Assembly: GCA_029204225.1 (NCBI GenBank)
Contig: CM055112.1
Location: forward strand, 29,044,703 to 29,108,702
DNA length: 64,000 bases
Reading direction: 5' to 3'
Origin: Diphasiastrum complanatum
Lineage: Eukaryota; Streptophyta; Lycopodiopsida; Lycopodiales; Lycopodiaceae
In this document: positions 1 through 9,559 of the stretch, piece by piece
Layout of the letters: the number at the start of each line of letters is the position of its first letter
Numbering within the stretch: position 1 is the stretch's first letter
Program-made: the position numbers and the translations under genes
The notes under the pieces: model-generated
Told to the model about the DNA's origin: nothing
What the model saw: only the letters and a program-made list of their open reading frames with translations
The model's database searches: none

Positions 1-611
1 TTTTGTGTACTTGAGTCAAGTTGACCCCAATTTTGTCCTTGTTCCATCTTGGGATGAGAATTTGATTTCAAGAAGGAAAGTCAAAGGAGGAGAGTGATGA
101 GGATTCATCACAAACATCAACAACTTTGCAAATCCAACAAGAAGTTCTTCTTTTGTGGTAAGAAGGGGCATTTTCTTCTCATTGTTTCAAGAAGAAAGAA
201 TTCCTCAAGCAAGCCAATCCTGCCAAAGAGAATAAAGGTGAGATAGAAGGGAGTTATGAAGAAGGTTCTCTCATGATGTCAATGTAATCTTCTTCTAGTT
301 TTGAAGATGAAAATGCATGGTGGATAAATAGTGGATCTAGTTCTCACATGACTAGCTCAAGAATATTTTTTACTTCTCTTGCACCTTACAATGGTTATAG
401 AAAGTTTATCTTTTTTTCTATTGGTGGTGAATGCAAGGTAGAGGGAATTGGTAGTGTACCAATTGGTGTTGAATCCACTATGATTCTTGAATATGTACTT
501 TTTGTGCCTAATCTTACTATGAATCTCATTAGTGTTGGCAGGATGCTAGATGGTAGTTTCCAAGTTGATTTTGAAAAAGATGTTTGCACCGTCATTCAAC
601 TTAGGTGGTAA
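1..611 (+). pseudogene. Ty1-copia gag C-terminus / protease fragment
   Basis: Remnant of a copia polyprotein. Around 120-200 there is a broken CCHC zinc knuckle (FCGKKGH is readable, then a one-base loss puts the last Cys out of frame). At 321-350 is the protease active-site region, reading AWWINSGSSSHMT; copia proteases have D-S/T-G here, so the catalytic Asp is Asn. From 348 the reading continues through the usual post-active-site segment (VLFVPNLTMNLISVGRMLD). The piece is cut at about 600, where an inverted copia fragment begins. Family assignment is secure from motif order; it cannot be functional. Confidence 0.8.
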
Positions 612-890
612 GTGAACATCTTGATTCAAGTGTTCATCATCTGCTCCCTCTATCCATGTGGGCAAATCATAATATATCTTGCTCAAAATCTCATAACCAA
701 CAGGGTCATCAGCGGCCATTGTTCTAGCTTCGTCAAACTTGACATCTCTGACAGTCTTGATTTGCTTGGTCTCTGGCATGTATAGCCTATAATATGATGA
801 GTGTACATCATAGGCAACAAGGAATCCTTGTTCGACTTTATTATCTAGCTTCTTCTGCTTCTTGTCTGGTGTGTGGGCATAAGCTACACA
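600..890 (-). pseudogene. Ty1-copia integrase-RT linker fragment
   Basis: On the minus strand this reads as the segment following the copia integrase core (AYAHTPDKKQKKLDNKVEQG, then YRLYMPETKQIKTVRDVKFDEA). That is the conserved linker, equivalent to the GYS-x-KAYRLY-x-P-x(2)-K stretch, between integrase and reverse transcriptase. It has no start, zinc site or catalytic residues of its own, and abuts copia DNA of the opposite strand on both sides, so it is a rearranged scrap and not part of the neighbouring + strand element. Confidence 0.7.
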
Positions 891-1017
891 TTATGTTGTT
901 TGATCAAGATCTTATTGAGTTTGCATCTTCTATGTGTAGTAGATGTTAGATTTCTACATTGTCAATGGTGCTAGATGATGGGACATCTTGGATCTTAGTG
1001 ATTCATATTTTTTCACA
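891..1017 (+). repeat. 3' end of a copia LTR
   Basis: About 80 bases starting near 895 match the reverse complement of 21010-21105, which lies in another LTR of this family. The segment ends in TTTTTTCACA directly before a tRNA-iMet primer-binding site, the position expected for an LTR 3' end. The 5' part of the LTR is missing. Confidence 0.65.
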
Positions 1018-1030
1018 TGGTATCAGAACT
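1018..1030 (+). promoter_or_regulatory. Primer-binding site (tRNA-iMet type)
   Basis: TGGTATCAGAACT directly follows the LTR end. The plant initiator-Met complement used by copia elements is TGGTATCAGAGC, so the match runs to the tenth base. Confidence 0.65.
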
Positions 1031-1607
1031 ATTGTTGCAATTTATTGAAGGATCGGCCATCTTTAGCAAGGATTTGGAGGAGTTACTAATTCTAGAGCAT
1101 GCTGATTGTTTTCTACTCAACAATCAAGCATTTTTTATGTGTAGAATTGATTTTTTGTAAATCAAAACTCAATATAGGGTTATGAACTTGAAGTAGGCCG
1201 ATTTCACACTTCACTTACTAGATCTGGGTGACTTTAATTGCATTAGAAAGGTCTCATTGAAGACTACAAGATCCTATATCAAGTTTGTAACATTTGCATA
1301 TAGAATTTAGATGATTCAATTTTTTGTACTTTTGTGAAAACCCTAAATTTGTTTGGATCTCTTGTTTTTGAGGTTGTTGGACTTTTTAAGAGTGTGTTTT
1401 AAGTTTAAGAAGTTCATGGGATTGGAGGCTGATCATGTGTTGATCAAGTATCTTCCATTCTATGTATTGATTTGCTAGGTTTGGTGCAAGAAAGAGATTT
1501 GAGAGGTTCCATATCTTAGTGATTTCTTCTTGAATGCATTTGTTGAAATTAAAGAGATTTCTTTGTGCATTGGAATAGGTCGGAAGATAGGATTAGTTCA
1601 TTGCAAC

Positions 1608-2149
1608 ATGGCTACAAATGGAGGCTTTATGTTGGAAAGCAATGATAGGCTTACCTCATCCAATTACTCTAGATTGAAGGTGAGAATGGAGTCTCTCCTT
1701 GAGATGAATGAGTTGATGGACTTATTTGTAGGAGTGGAGGAAAGGCCCTTGGCACAACAAGACCAAATGAGGTATGACAAGATAACTACACATCATAAAG
1801 ATGAATGTTACCAATGAGCTTCTCAAAGAAGTTGGTAAGTGCACTTCATCTAATGAGGCTTGGGAAGCTTTGAAAAAGCTTTATGAATCAAAGTCTACAT
1901 CAAGAGTACTTACTCTTAGAATGCAAATCTTTCAATCTATGCAAAAGAAGGAAGAGAGTGCTCATGCTTTTGTGTTGAGAGTTAAAGCATTCAATGTTGA
2001 GCTAACATGCATTGATGAGAGCATTAAGGAGGTAGAACTTGTGCAAGTTATACTTAATGGCTTACCTGAGGATCATACTAACCTTGTTCAAAGCTTCGCT
2101 AGTCAAAGAACTTTGCCAAGCATGGTGGATTTGCAAGGGATTCTCATGT
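1608..2149 (+). pseudogene. gag: Ty1-copia Gag (UBN2-type)
   Basis: The ATG at 1608 opens MATNGGFMLESNDRLTSSNY, a typical copia Gag start, continuing to MDLFVGVEE. A frameshift near 1800 moves the reading to the frame holding the UBN2 core (SSNEAWEALKKLYESK, then VELVQVILNGLPEDHTNLVQ). The reading is cut at about 2150 by the end of an inverted Ty3-gypsy LTR. It lies about 580 bases after the primer site, so it belongs with the LTR end at 891-1017. Protease and integrase of the same orientation reappear at 6959 and 8524, probably the same element pushed apart by insertions. Confidence 0.85.
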
Positions 2150-3365
2150 TATACCAATCTAAAGTTGCTAGATTTGTGTAGTATTTATGTCGTTCCCCAA
2201 GGAGATAGCACTTAAAAGTTGTTTAATTGGTACAATCCTGACTTATTTTGAATGAAATGGAGTCGAGCATTAATCTGGTTGTCAACAGACATTTTATAAG
2301 TAACCAATATTACTTTTGGTGTGGGTGTGTGATGATAATGAATTCCAGACAACAATCTTCCTCTATCAAACCGAATGAAAAGCGTTCTATAAGTGAAATG
2401 ATATCAGAGTAGCTCAAATGAATTACACTTTTTGACTAATTAAGTTGTCAACAAAGACTTGTGTTGCGTTTGATGTAGACGTGTACGAACAAACAAAAAG
2501 TTAATCTTATTCTTGAACTAATGTGTTCTAGACAGAAGTCCTCAACAACTAAAGTCCAGTCACGGTTAAAGAACTCAAAATCGTTCGCAAATATGTTAGA
2601 AACATTTATCTTTGTTACCAACATGAATACATATCAGTAACTCGATTCTTCAGGCAGGGACTAGCATTTCAAATGAATACATACTTTTCTTTTAGTGATT
2701 GTGGAAAACTGCACCAAGGGATACTTTACTCGGGTGATGAACACAAAGTATTTGCGCAGACGGGTAAGCTAGTTTAAAGATAGTTCTTTAGATCAACTTT
2801 ACGAAAACAAATGAACTATTGTAACTATCTAACCAAAGAATGATTTAAGTAATGCATACGAGATTGCTAGTAGATTTGAAATCACTCACACTCAACAGTG
2901 CGGAGAACAGATTTCAAAAAGGATAGCATTCGTCTCTCTATTCACTTCTTCAATTTTACAATACAAAAACTCTCTCTCTCTTGGTGGTGTGAGAATGAAG
3001 TGTGTCTTCCTTTTATATCCTACGGAGCGAGCAAACACATCTCTTAAGATTCTAGGTGCGACGTTCCATTTACTAAATCTAGTTAATAAATAGGTTACAA
3101 GTAAATGTAAATTACATCATTGAAGGTAACTTTCACTAAGAGTTTAATTTACTCTGGTTTACAGGGACGATATGGATCTTGTAGCTTCGTGTTCTAAGCG
3201 TCGTTTCATTTCAGGAGGTCTTGTCCTTTAATAGAAGACAAGTCCTTAGCAATTATATCCCGAAAAATGATATCCTCTTCATAATATATATTTGTCCAGC
3301 GCATGTCCTCATTTCCAAGTATATATTGCCATTTTGGAATAAATATACAAATATGTGCTATCACA
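2150..3365 (-). repeat. Ty3-gypsy 3' LTR (minus strand)
   Basis: About 900 bases match, in reverse orientation, the LTR at 36590-37568. On the minus strand the LTR begins TGTGATAGCACATATTT directly after a polypurine tract. The end away from the polypurine tract, at 2150, lacks about 20 bases present in the other copy. A TATAAAA box sits near 3015 on the minus strand, and only a short CT run (about 12 bases near 2975) is present where the sister LTR has a 92-base GA tract. Confidence 0.8.
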
Positions 3366-3378
3366 TATCCCCCTCCTC
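3366..3378 (-). promoter_or_regulatory. Polypurine tract of the Ty3-gypsy element
   Basis: The minus strand reads GAGGAGGGGGATA immediately before the LTR start. This is the plus-strand DNA primer position of LTR retrotransposons, and it fixes both the orientation and the LTR 5' boundary. Confidence 0.75.
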
Positions 3379-3899
3379 AAATGTGAAATGTCCTCGTGAA
3401 CAGATAATCTTCATTCAAGAGTTATTCATTTCTTAGAAAAGAATATTTTCGTATTGTTGAATACTTCACTTTTAAGTCTTGGTTAGGTCAAATGTGAAGA
3501 TATTTTTTCAGTTTGAATATATGACCTGTACTTGGGATTTCAGCATCAAATGTTGATTCAAAATATATTTCAACAAATAAGATATTAAAGCTCAACATAA
3601 TATATAATCTGCAATCGGCTAAGAGATAATCTTAATTAAATTAAGATTGTTAAAATTTAAATAATCAAGCCTACGCAATCTTCCACATAGTTATACATGT
3701 AAACATAAATATGAATGACCTATTGGAACACGTGTATATTTACACATTTAATAAAAAGAGATTTACTAAATTCAAAAATAAATAATGAGTAAAATAATAT
3801 ATAACAATTTATTAATAAGTATTTAAAAAAAATTCGGAAAGACGAAAAGAAAAGAAAAATTGACAAGAAGAAAAAGAAAGATTCTTTTCTCGAAATCCT

Positions 3900-4615
3900 T
3901 CGTCAGAGATAATATTTCTTCAGTCTGGAACGGTTAATATGTGTTGGCAATAATTCACCATCCAAAGACTAAAGTTGGACAGAACCGTTTTCAAATACTT
4001 CAATGACCTTGTACAATCCCATCCATCTCATATGTAACTTTCTCGAAAAAAATTTTATGATGACTGTCATAGATCAAAGCATAATCATTTACCTTAAAAT
4101 CGACAGTTTTGATGTGTGTATCATGCTTTTTCTTTTGCTCCTCTTGTATTTTCTCTGTAACATCCTTCGAATTGTTTCAAGATTCGGATAGTTCTTCATT
4201 AATCAACAACCTCTCATTAATACAGTCTGTATCTATTCTATTTGCTTGTGTTCGAAAAGTTGGCACCTCAAATTCAATCTGCAAAATTGGATGCATACCA
4301 TATGTAAGAAAGTATGGAGTCTGTCTTGTTGTGATCTTCTTCGTGTTTTTATATGCCCAGAGCACTGAAGGTAGCTTTTGATCCCAGTCTGTAGCATGTG
4401 CAATAGTGATCTTATTCAGGATCTTGCATAGTATTCCATTCTCTCTCTCAGTTAATCCATTGGCTTTAGCATTATACGGGGTTGTCTTTCTATGTTTGAT
4501 CAGAAAGTATGTAGTCAGTAGTCAGATTGTATCGTTTAGAAAATGAGTACCACAATCACTAACTAACTCAAGAGGACAACCATAACGTGTATACACAAGT
4601 TGGATAGCTTTTTAT
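3900..4615 (-). pseudogene. pol: Ty3-gypsy integrase C-terminal half
   Basis: Reading leftward from 4615: YGCPLELVSDCGTHF (second catalytic Asp, usually SDRGTHF), then PYNAKANGLTERENG (the catalytic Glu context), then VLWAYKNTKKITTRQTPYFL and YGMHPIL, the conserved integrase C-terminal stretch. It finishes with HMRWMGLYKVIEVFENGSVQ and THINRSRLKKYY, typical of the gypsy pol end. An in-frame stop lies after the second Asp and more follow. Polypurine tract and LTR come next, so this is the 3' third of a gypsy element; RT and RNaseH are not found to its right. Confidence 0.85.
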
Positions 4616-4689
4616 TCTTCACACTCCTCCTAAAAAGTTATCAACTCGGCTTGATCACTTGAACTTGAAAATCCTCCAAGGTTGGTCGA

Positions 4690-5346
4690 ATTACTGATGA
4701 AGAAAATTTTTGTGTGTGGATTCTTTGCTTTGAATTTGAATTGAGGATAATAAAAGAATCCATCATAGCAGCACCCTTACCATAACCATGATAAGATCTC
4801 TTTGACAGAAAACTTTTCCAAATGCCTTTGAAAAATATTCCACCAATCTGCTACTATGCCAATGTGCCTCCTCCATGCCTTATGTCAATCTTGGGTTTAC
4901 AAAGTCCACATGCATGAAGTTGGTTGCAACAAAATCTGTAAAATCCGAGGCCTCCAAGCCTCATAATGACCACAAAGATCAAATAGATCAAGTTTAAACC
5001 ATGAGCAATATTCAAGATTAAGCACACTAGCTTCATTAGTCCAAATACCATGAACTTTATCCAAAATGGATCTAATCTTGAAACCATACTCAAAATTGAT
5101 CAACTTGAGGTTAAATACTTTCTTAAGGATGTAAGTGTCCTCACTGGATGTTTCACTTACTCTCAAAAGAAATTCACAATAAGCCTCAAAACATGAAAAA
5201 ACTCCTTTTTTCAAACTATGAGTGCTAAACTCATACTTGCTCTTACTCAATTTAAGAGCATACAAATGATGGTACAATATCTTGCTTTCTAGATGTTTTG
5301 AAAACATAATCATCTTGCTTGTGCATTTACAAGTTGTAAATATCAT
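4690..5346 (-). other. Unrecognised decayed open stretch
   Basis: A 149-codon minus-strand frame (5346-4897), with a possible continuation to about 4690 in other frames, gives no motif I recognise. It has no zinc, protease, RT or integrase signature. Codon usage is AT-rich like the surrounding debris. Bases 5309-5380 are shared with 43906-43975, so at least the right end belongs to a repeat. I do not claim a gene. Confidence 0.25.
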
Positions 5347-5380
5347 TCTCTAGCATGTACAAACTCAAGCTACATGACAT

Positions 5381-6370
5381 GCACAATGTCTAGATGGTCA
5401 TATTTCACTTTGTTCCATTGTATATATCAAAGGTATGTGAATAGAGCACATGACCTTGTAGATTTGGGCGAGTTTGAGTTAGGTAGATCTAGATTTGATG
5501 ACATGCATAAAACTAGATGACATGCAAAATCAGTTAGTGTGCATGCATGCAACATGCAAGTTAGTATACATGTTCTAGACATGTCCAAGTCATCTAGGAA
5601 AGCCACATGCAAGCACTATTTGACACATCCAGGTAGTTTTGTCAGTTCATAGTTGAGAATTTGACATTTGGACAAAGTAGGTAGGCGTTAGGTGCAATTT
5701 CAGCATGCAAGCTGTTAGGTGTCAATATGGTAAAAGTTTACACTTGATTAGGTGTAGGGAATGCATTGAATGCAAGTAGTACCACGAATTTTGGCTCTCC
5801 TATATATGTACATATCATTCTCATTCATATCTAATGATGAATCAAGCTTTGGTAATGTCATAATGTCAAAATTGGATCTCATGCTATTTTGCTTCTTTTG
5901 ATATTCTCTCTCTAACTAGAGATTGGTGTCTTCTTCTTACATTATTTTGGTTATGTATTCTCTCTATTTGTGAGGAATTAGTTTTGCTTTGATCTGTAGC
6001 ATTCTAGATTGTGCTCTACCCTCAAATCTGTTGGTAGATTGCAGGATTGCTCTATAGGTATTTTGTGTGCCACCACAAAGCATGGTCAAGATCATTCACA
6101 CATTTGTTGTAGTTCCTCACACATGTGAAGTTGCTGGATTTTCACACCTCCAATGTTTGGCTTGCATGGAATATTTCCTGTTTTACCTCATAGTTTGTCT
6201 TTTTTTTTTTTTTTACATGGCCTTTATGTAAGCCTACTTTAGACAACACATCCTCTAATTTGGAAATAGCTTTATTTGAATATGACTCTGGCTCGGAATT
6301 CCATGCAAACAAGATGTGAAGATATATTAGTTTCTTCTATTTTACGCACCTCTGCATGCTGTGTACAAAT
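5381..6370. other. Non-coding stretch, CATGCA-rich at its left end
   Basis: No coding frame is supportable. From 5385 to 5710 the hexamer CATGCA recurs many times, and the remainder is T-rich with a 16-base T run near 6200. The style (short direct motifs, T-rich tail) resembles an LTR plus leader, but I could not find a primer site or matching partner LTR. Confidence 0.35.
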
Positions 6371-6379
6371 ATGAATACT

Positions 6380-6679
6380 CTAAAGTGAAATCGGTAGCAC
6401 GGGTTTCCAATTAGGATCTTCTCGATCCCTTGATATTCTTGTACTCCTTGTCATGTCTTTCGTTGTCTTCATGTAGTACAAACAAGGGTGTTTAGTGTTA
6501 GCGCCATGGGATACATTGAACATACATTTTAATGTCTTCAAATCTCCTGCTAAATGCCATTCTATGTTGAAAGTGCCAATTCTAGGAATATTAAGTGGAT
6601 CTCCCTCCATGTGATTTTTTATGGTGGCAGGATATGACGTTCTATTAAATATCCATGAGAGAACTACTATTGAAACCAT
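6380..6679 (-). pseudogene. Fragment of an unidentified transposon-like ORF
   Basis: A 99-codon minus-strand frame contains EWHLAGDLKTLKCMFNVSHG, then a Cys-containing CLYYMKTTKD segment. Past its stop, in the same frame, comes SIHICTQHAEVRKIEE. The pattern of a GDLK motif, then Cys residues and an R/SIHICT-HAEVR stretch suggests an old transposase-like or other repetitive ORF, but I cannot name the family. It is embedded between copia fragments and no termini are visible. Confidence 0.35.
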
Positions 6680-6958
6680 GTGTCAGGTGACACCCCTAGA
6701 CTCTTAATCCTCCCATCTTCATACATACCAATGAGTTAGAATTCTTAAAGATCATCAAGAGGATTTGTGATAGTGGCTTGTCATTCTTCGCTTAGTAGAA
6801 AAGTACTTGCTTTGAAAAACAACAATAGTCATGGCTTTTGGTGATTTAATTTGGTCACAAATCCAGTCCAATTATAGCAAAATGGCTTATCTATCTCTCA
6901 ACTTTATGGTAGTATGATATTTCATGAGGAGTATTACTCAACTTTGATGGCATTTTAA

Positions 6959-7241
6959 GGTGACAAGAAGGTGATCTACACGGCTAATGATGGTGAGTGT
7001 GCAATCAAAGATATTGGCACAATTCTTATTTCTCTCTCTACAAAAAGGAATGTGAATTTGAAGGATGTTTTGTTCATTCCATCTGTTACTAAGAAACTTA
7101 TTAGTGTGAGTCAAATGCTTGACAAGGGATTCAAAGTGAAGTTTGTTGGTGATGCTTGTTTGATCAAGAAAGGATGGATTGATTGCAAAAGGGAAGAGGC
7201 AAGACAAATTGTTCAAACTTGATGCTTGTGTTGTTGCTGAC
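6959..7241 (+). pseudogene. pol: Ty1-copia protease C-terminus / GAG-pre-integrase start
   Basis: Reads VIYTANDGECAIKDIGTILI, then NLKDVLFIPSVTKKLISVSQ and DKGFKVKF, the conserved copia stretch between protease active site and GAG-pre-integrase domain, with one frameshift near 7190. It stops at 7241 exactly where a small LTR element begins. The same reading resumes after that element at 8529, so the two pieces are one integrase region split by an insertion. Confidence 0.85.
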
Positions 7242-7707
7242 TGTTACCATATTCAGCAAAGGACATGGAATAGTCCTAATATGGTAGACCGGCCCTCCAG
7301 TGTTCGAGATTATTGGTCACGCCTAGATTTTATTCCACATCGAGGCCTGTTGGTGACTAATGACCTTGAGAGGACCTAGACACTCTAATTGAGATATATG
7401 GAGTAGCGCATGTACTGTGACAGATATAGGTAGGAGGAATGCATGAAGAGTTGTGACCTATTTATAGTTGACTTGCATGTGGATTGCATGGGTTCATGCA
7501 CAAGATCCTGTAACTCTCTATATATTGAGGTAGAGATTATCCCATCGACGACTTTGGTCTAGGTTACCAGTTGATCTCTTCTCCTCTTGATATCACATGA
7601 CATGGCTTGGGGGATAGATCCAGGAGGGAACTCCAGGAGGGATCTAAGTTTGGTTGGGTGGTTTTGCTCCATAGTCTCTCTTGTGTTTTCCTATCCTTTT
7701 CTCTACA
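7242..7707 (+). repeat. 5' LTR of element A
   Basis: Starts TGTTACCATATTC and ends TTCTCTACA. Homologous to 8052-8523 over nearly the whole length, but about 20 bases short near the 3' end relative to the partner. Confidence 0.75.
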
Positions 7708-7849
7708 AGAAATTGAAATGAAATTTCTTTAGCTTTCGGATTTGATTTTCGAAATAAAGTAAAATCACCCAATGTTTCATGTAATTGGGATTAAATGAAA
7801 GTGATGAACTTTTATTTTGGAGTATATCAATCCATTTTGAAGATCTATA

Positions 7850-8051
7850 GCTTAGTGTATCTTTGGGATTTGAGTTAGTATTCTTGAGTAGAGACAAACA
7901 ATTGAAGAATTGTTGCATCTCGGAGTACTTATTCAGATGGAAAGATCAGACTAAGAATAATGATTCATGGGAAAGCCTTGAAAGCTCAAGGAATAATTTC
8001 ATCTTTTATTTTTTATGTTATGAGGACAAAACCTGTTTAAGGGATGAAGAA
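7850..8051 (+). pseudogene. Chromodomain remnant (chromovirus pol end)
   Basis: The frame reads ISEYLFRWKDQTKNNDSWES, matching the chromodomain core (Y-L-V/I-K/R-W-x(n)-W-E) found at the C-terminus of chromovirus Ty3-gypsy integrases, followed by the usual tail, polypurine tract and LTR. A more decayed homologue sits at 13220-13550 in element B. Family known: these domains target integration to heterochromatin. Here it is a leftover without integrase. Confidence 0.65.
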
Positions 8052-8523
8052 TGTTATGGCAAAGACATGAAATAGGCCTAATATGGTAGATTGTCCCTCC
8101 GATGTTTGAGATGATTGGTCATGCCTAGATTCTATTCCACATCAAGGCCTGTTGGTGACTAATGACCTTGAGATGACCCAGACACTCTAATTGAGACATA
8201 TAGAGTAGCATATGTACTTGTGACAGATATAGGCAAGAGGAATGCATGAAAAGCTATGACCTATTCATAATTGACCTGCATGGAGATTGCATAGGTCACA
8301 AGATCTTATTCTCTATATATTGAGGTAGAGATTATCCCATTGACGACTTTGGTCTAGGTTACCAGTTGAGCTCTTCGTCTCTTGCTATCACATGGCATGG
8401 CTTGGGGGCTAGATCCAGGGGGGAGCTCCAAGAGGGATCTAGGTTTGGTTGGGTGGTTTTGCTCCATAGTCTCTCTTGTGTTTCCTATCCTCATATTAGG
8501 GATTTTCCCTAGTGATCTTTACA
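8052..8523 (+). repeat. 3' LTR of element A
   Basis: Starts TGTTATGGCAAAGACATG and ends TGATCTTTACA; preceded by the purine tract and followed by the target duplication CTAAC. Confidence 0.75.
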
Positions 8524-8528
8524 CTAAC

Positions 8529-9120
8529 CAAGTTGGATGTATGGCAAAAGAGCAATTGTCAATTCAAGAGGAATGGCACAAGAGATTGGGGCATCTCAAC
8601 TACAAGTCATTGGAGGTGATGACAAAGAGGCAAGTTGCATTTGGTCTTTCCAATTCTTTAACAAGCTTGAATCATGTTTGTGAGCAATGTGCTTTATCAA
8701 AGTCACATAGGTTATCTTACAAGAGATCTACATCCAGATCTACCAAGCCTTTTCAAGTTGTGCATTTGGATGTTCATGGCATTATTACGATTAGCAATGG
8801 AGGTGCTAAAATGTATGTGCCTTTTATTGATGTCTTTAGTGGATTTTGTTGGGTCTATCTACTAAATAGCAAAGATGAGGTGTTTGATGTCTTTTTCAAG
8901 TTCAATATTGCAAGGAAGGTCCAATTCTCTACCAAGGTGCTTGAGGAGTGACGATTGTGGTGAGTACATTTCTACCAAGTTCAAGGCAATTTGTGATGCA
9001 AATGGGATCAAGAGGGAGTACACAAGCCCAAGGACACCACAACAAAATGGAGTGGCCGAGAGGAAGAATAGAACCTTATGTGAAGTAGCCAAAGCATGAG
9101 GTTAGGTGCAAATCTTTTTA
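8529..9120 (+). pseudogene. pol: Ty1-copia GAG-pre-integrase and integrase core
   Basis: Continues the reading broken at 7241: the pre-integrase zinc site is present (HKRLGHLNYKSLE, then CEQCALSKSHR, an H-x-C-x2-C pattern). The integrase core follows: VVHLDVHG (first Asp), SDDCGEYIS after a frameshift near 8945 (second Asp; usually SDNGGEY), and [17 protein letters not shown] (Glu present). The reading runs out near 9120 into an AT-rich tandem repeat. All three catalytic acids can be seen, but the frameshift and loss of RT make it inactive. Confidence 0.85.
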
Positions 9121-9125
9121 AATCA

Positions 9126-9545
9126 TTAGTTGTGCACCAAAAATAAATCTAAAATAACCACAAACTTGAAACTAATCACGCACAACAAACAACCATGATA
9201 GTTATAATTCATCAATAGCACCTAGCAAGTGAATAGTCGTGCACCAAAGGTGAATATATAATTATCATTTACACAAATGATTATTGTAGATCCATCAACA
9301 ACATCTAGCCAAGTGAATAGTCGTGCACCAAAAATAAATCTAAAATAACCACAAACTTTAGATTAATCATGCACAACAAACAACCATGATAGTTATAGAT
9401 TCATCAATAGCACCTAGCCAAGTGAATAGCCATGCACCAAAGGTGAATCCATAATTATCGTGTACACAAATGATTATTATAAATCCATCAATAGCACCTA
9501 GCCAAGTGAATAGCCGTTCACCAAAGATAAGTCTTTAAACTTTAA
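9126..9545. repeat. AT-rich tandem repeat, about 190-bp higher-order period
   Basis: The block GTGCACCAAA followed by TAAATCTAAAATAACC recurs at 9132 and 9323 (191 apart), with variant half-units beginning GTGCACCAAAGGTGAAT at 9239 and about 9430. CACCTAGCCAAGTGAATAG separates the half-units. It lies between the copia integrase and the end of the inverted gypsy pol and codes for nothing visible. Confidence 0.75.
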
Positions 9546-9559
9546 GGATAATATTGAAA

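Larger units (their letters stand above)
7242..8523 (+). mobile_element. Small LTR retrotransposon A, nested in copia
   Basis: Two direct repeats, 7242-7707 and 8052-8523, both begin TGTTA and end ACA and are clearly homologous (both carry ATGGCTTGGGGG near the 3' end). They are flanked by CTGAC on the left (7237-7241) and CTAAC on the right (8524-8528), a five-base duplication with one change. Only about 344 bases lie between them. They hold a chromodomain remnant and a purine-rich tract (AAGGGATGAAGAA) just before the second LTR. No primer site is visible after the first LTR. It is a deleted, non-autonomous derivative of the same family as the element at 10839. Confidence 0.8.
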
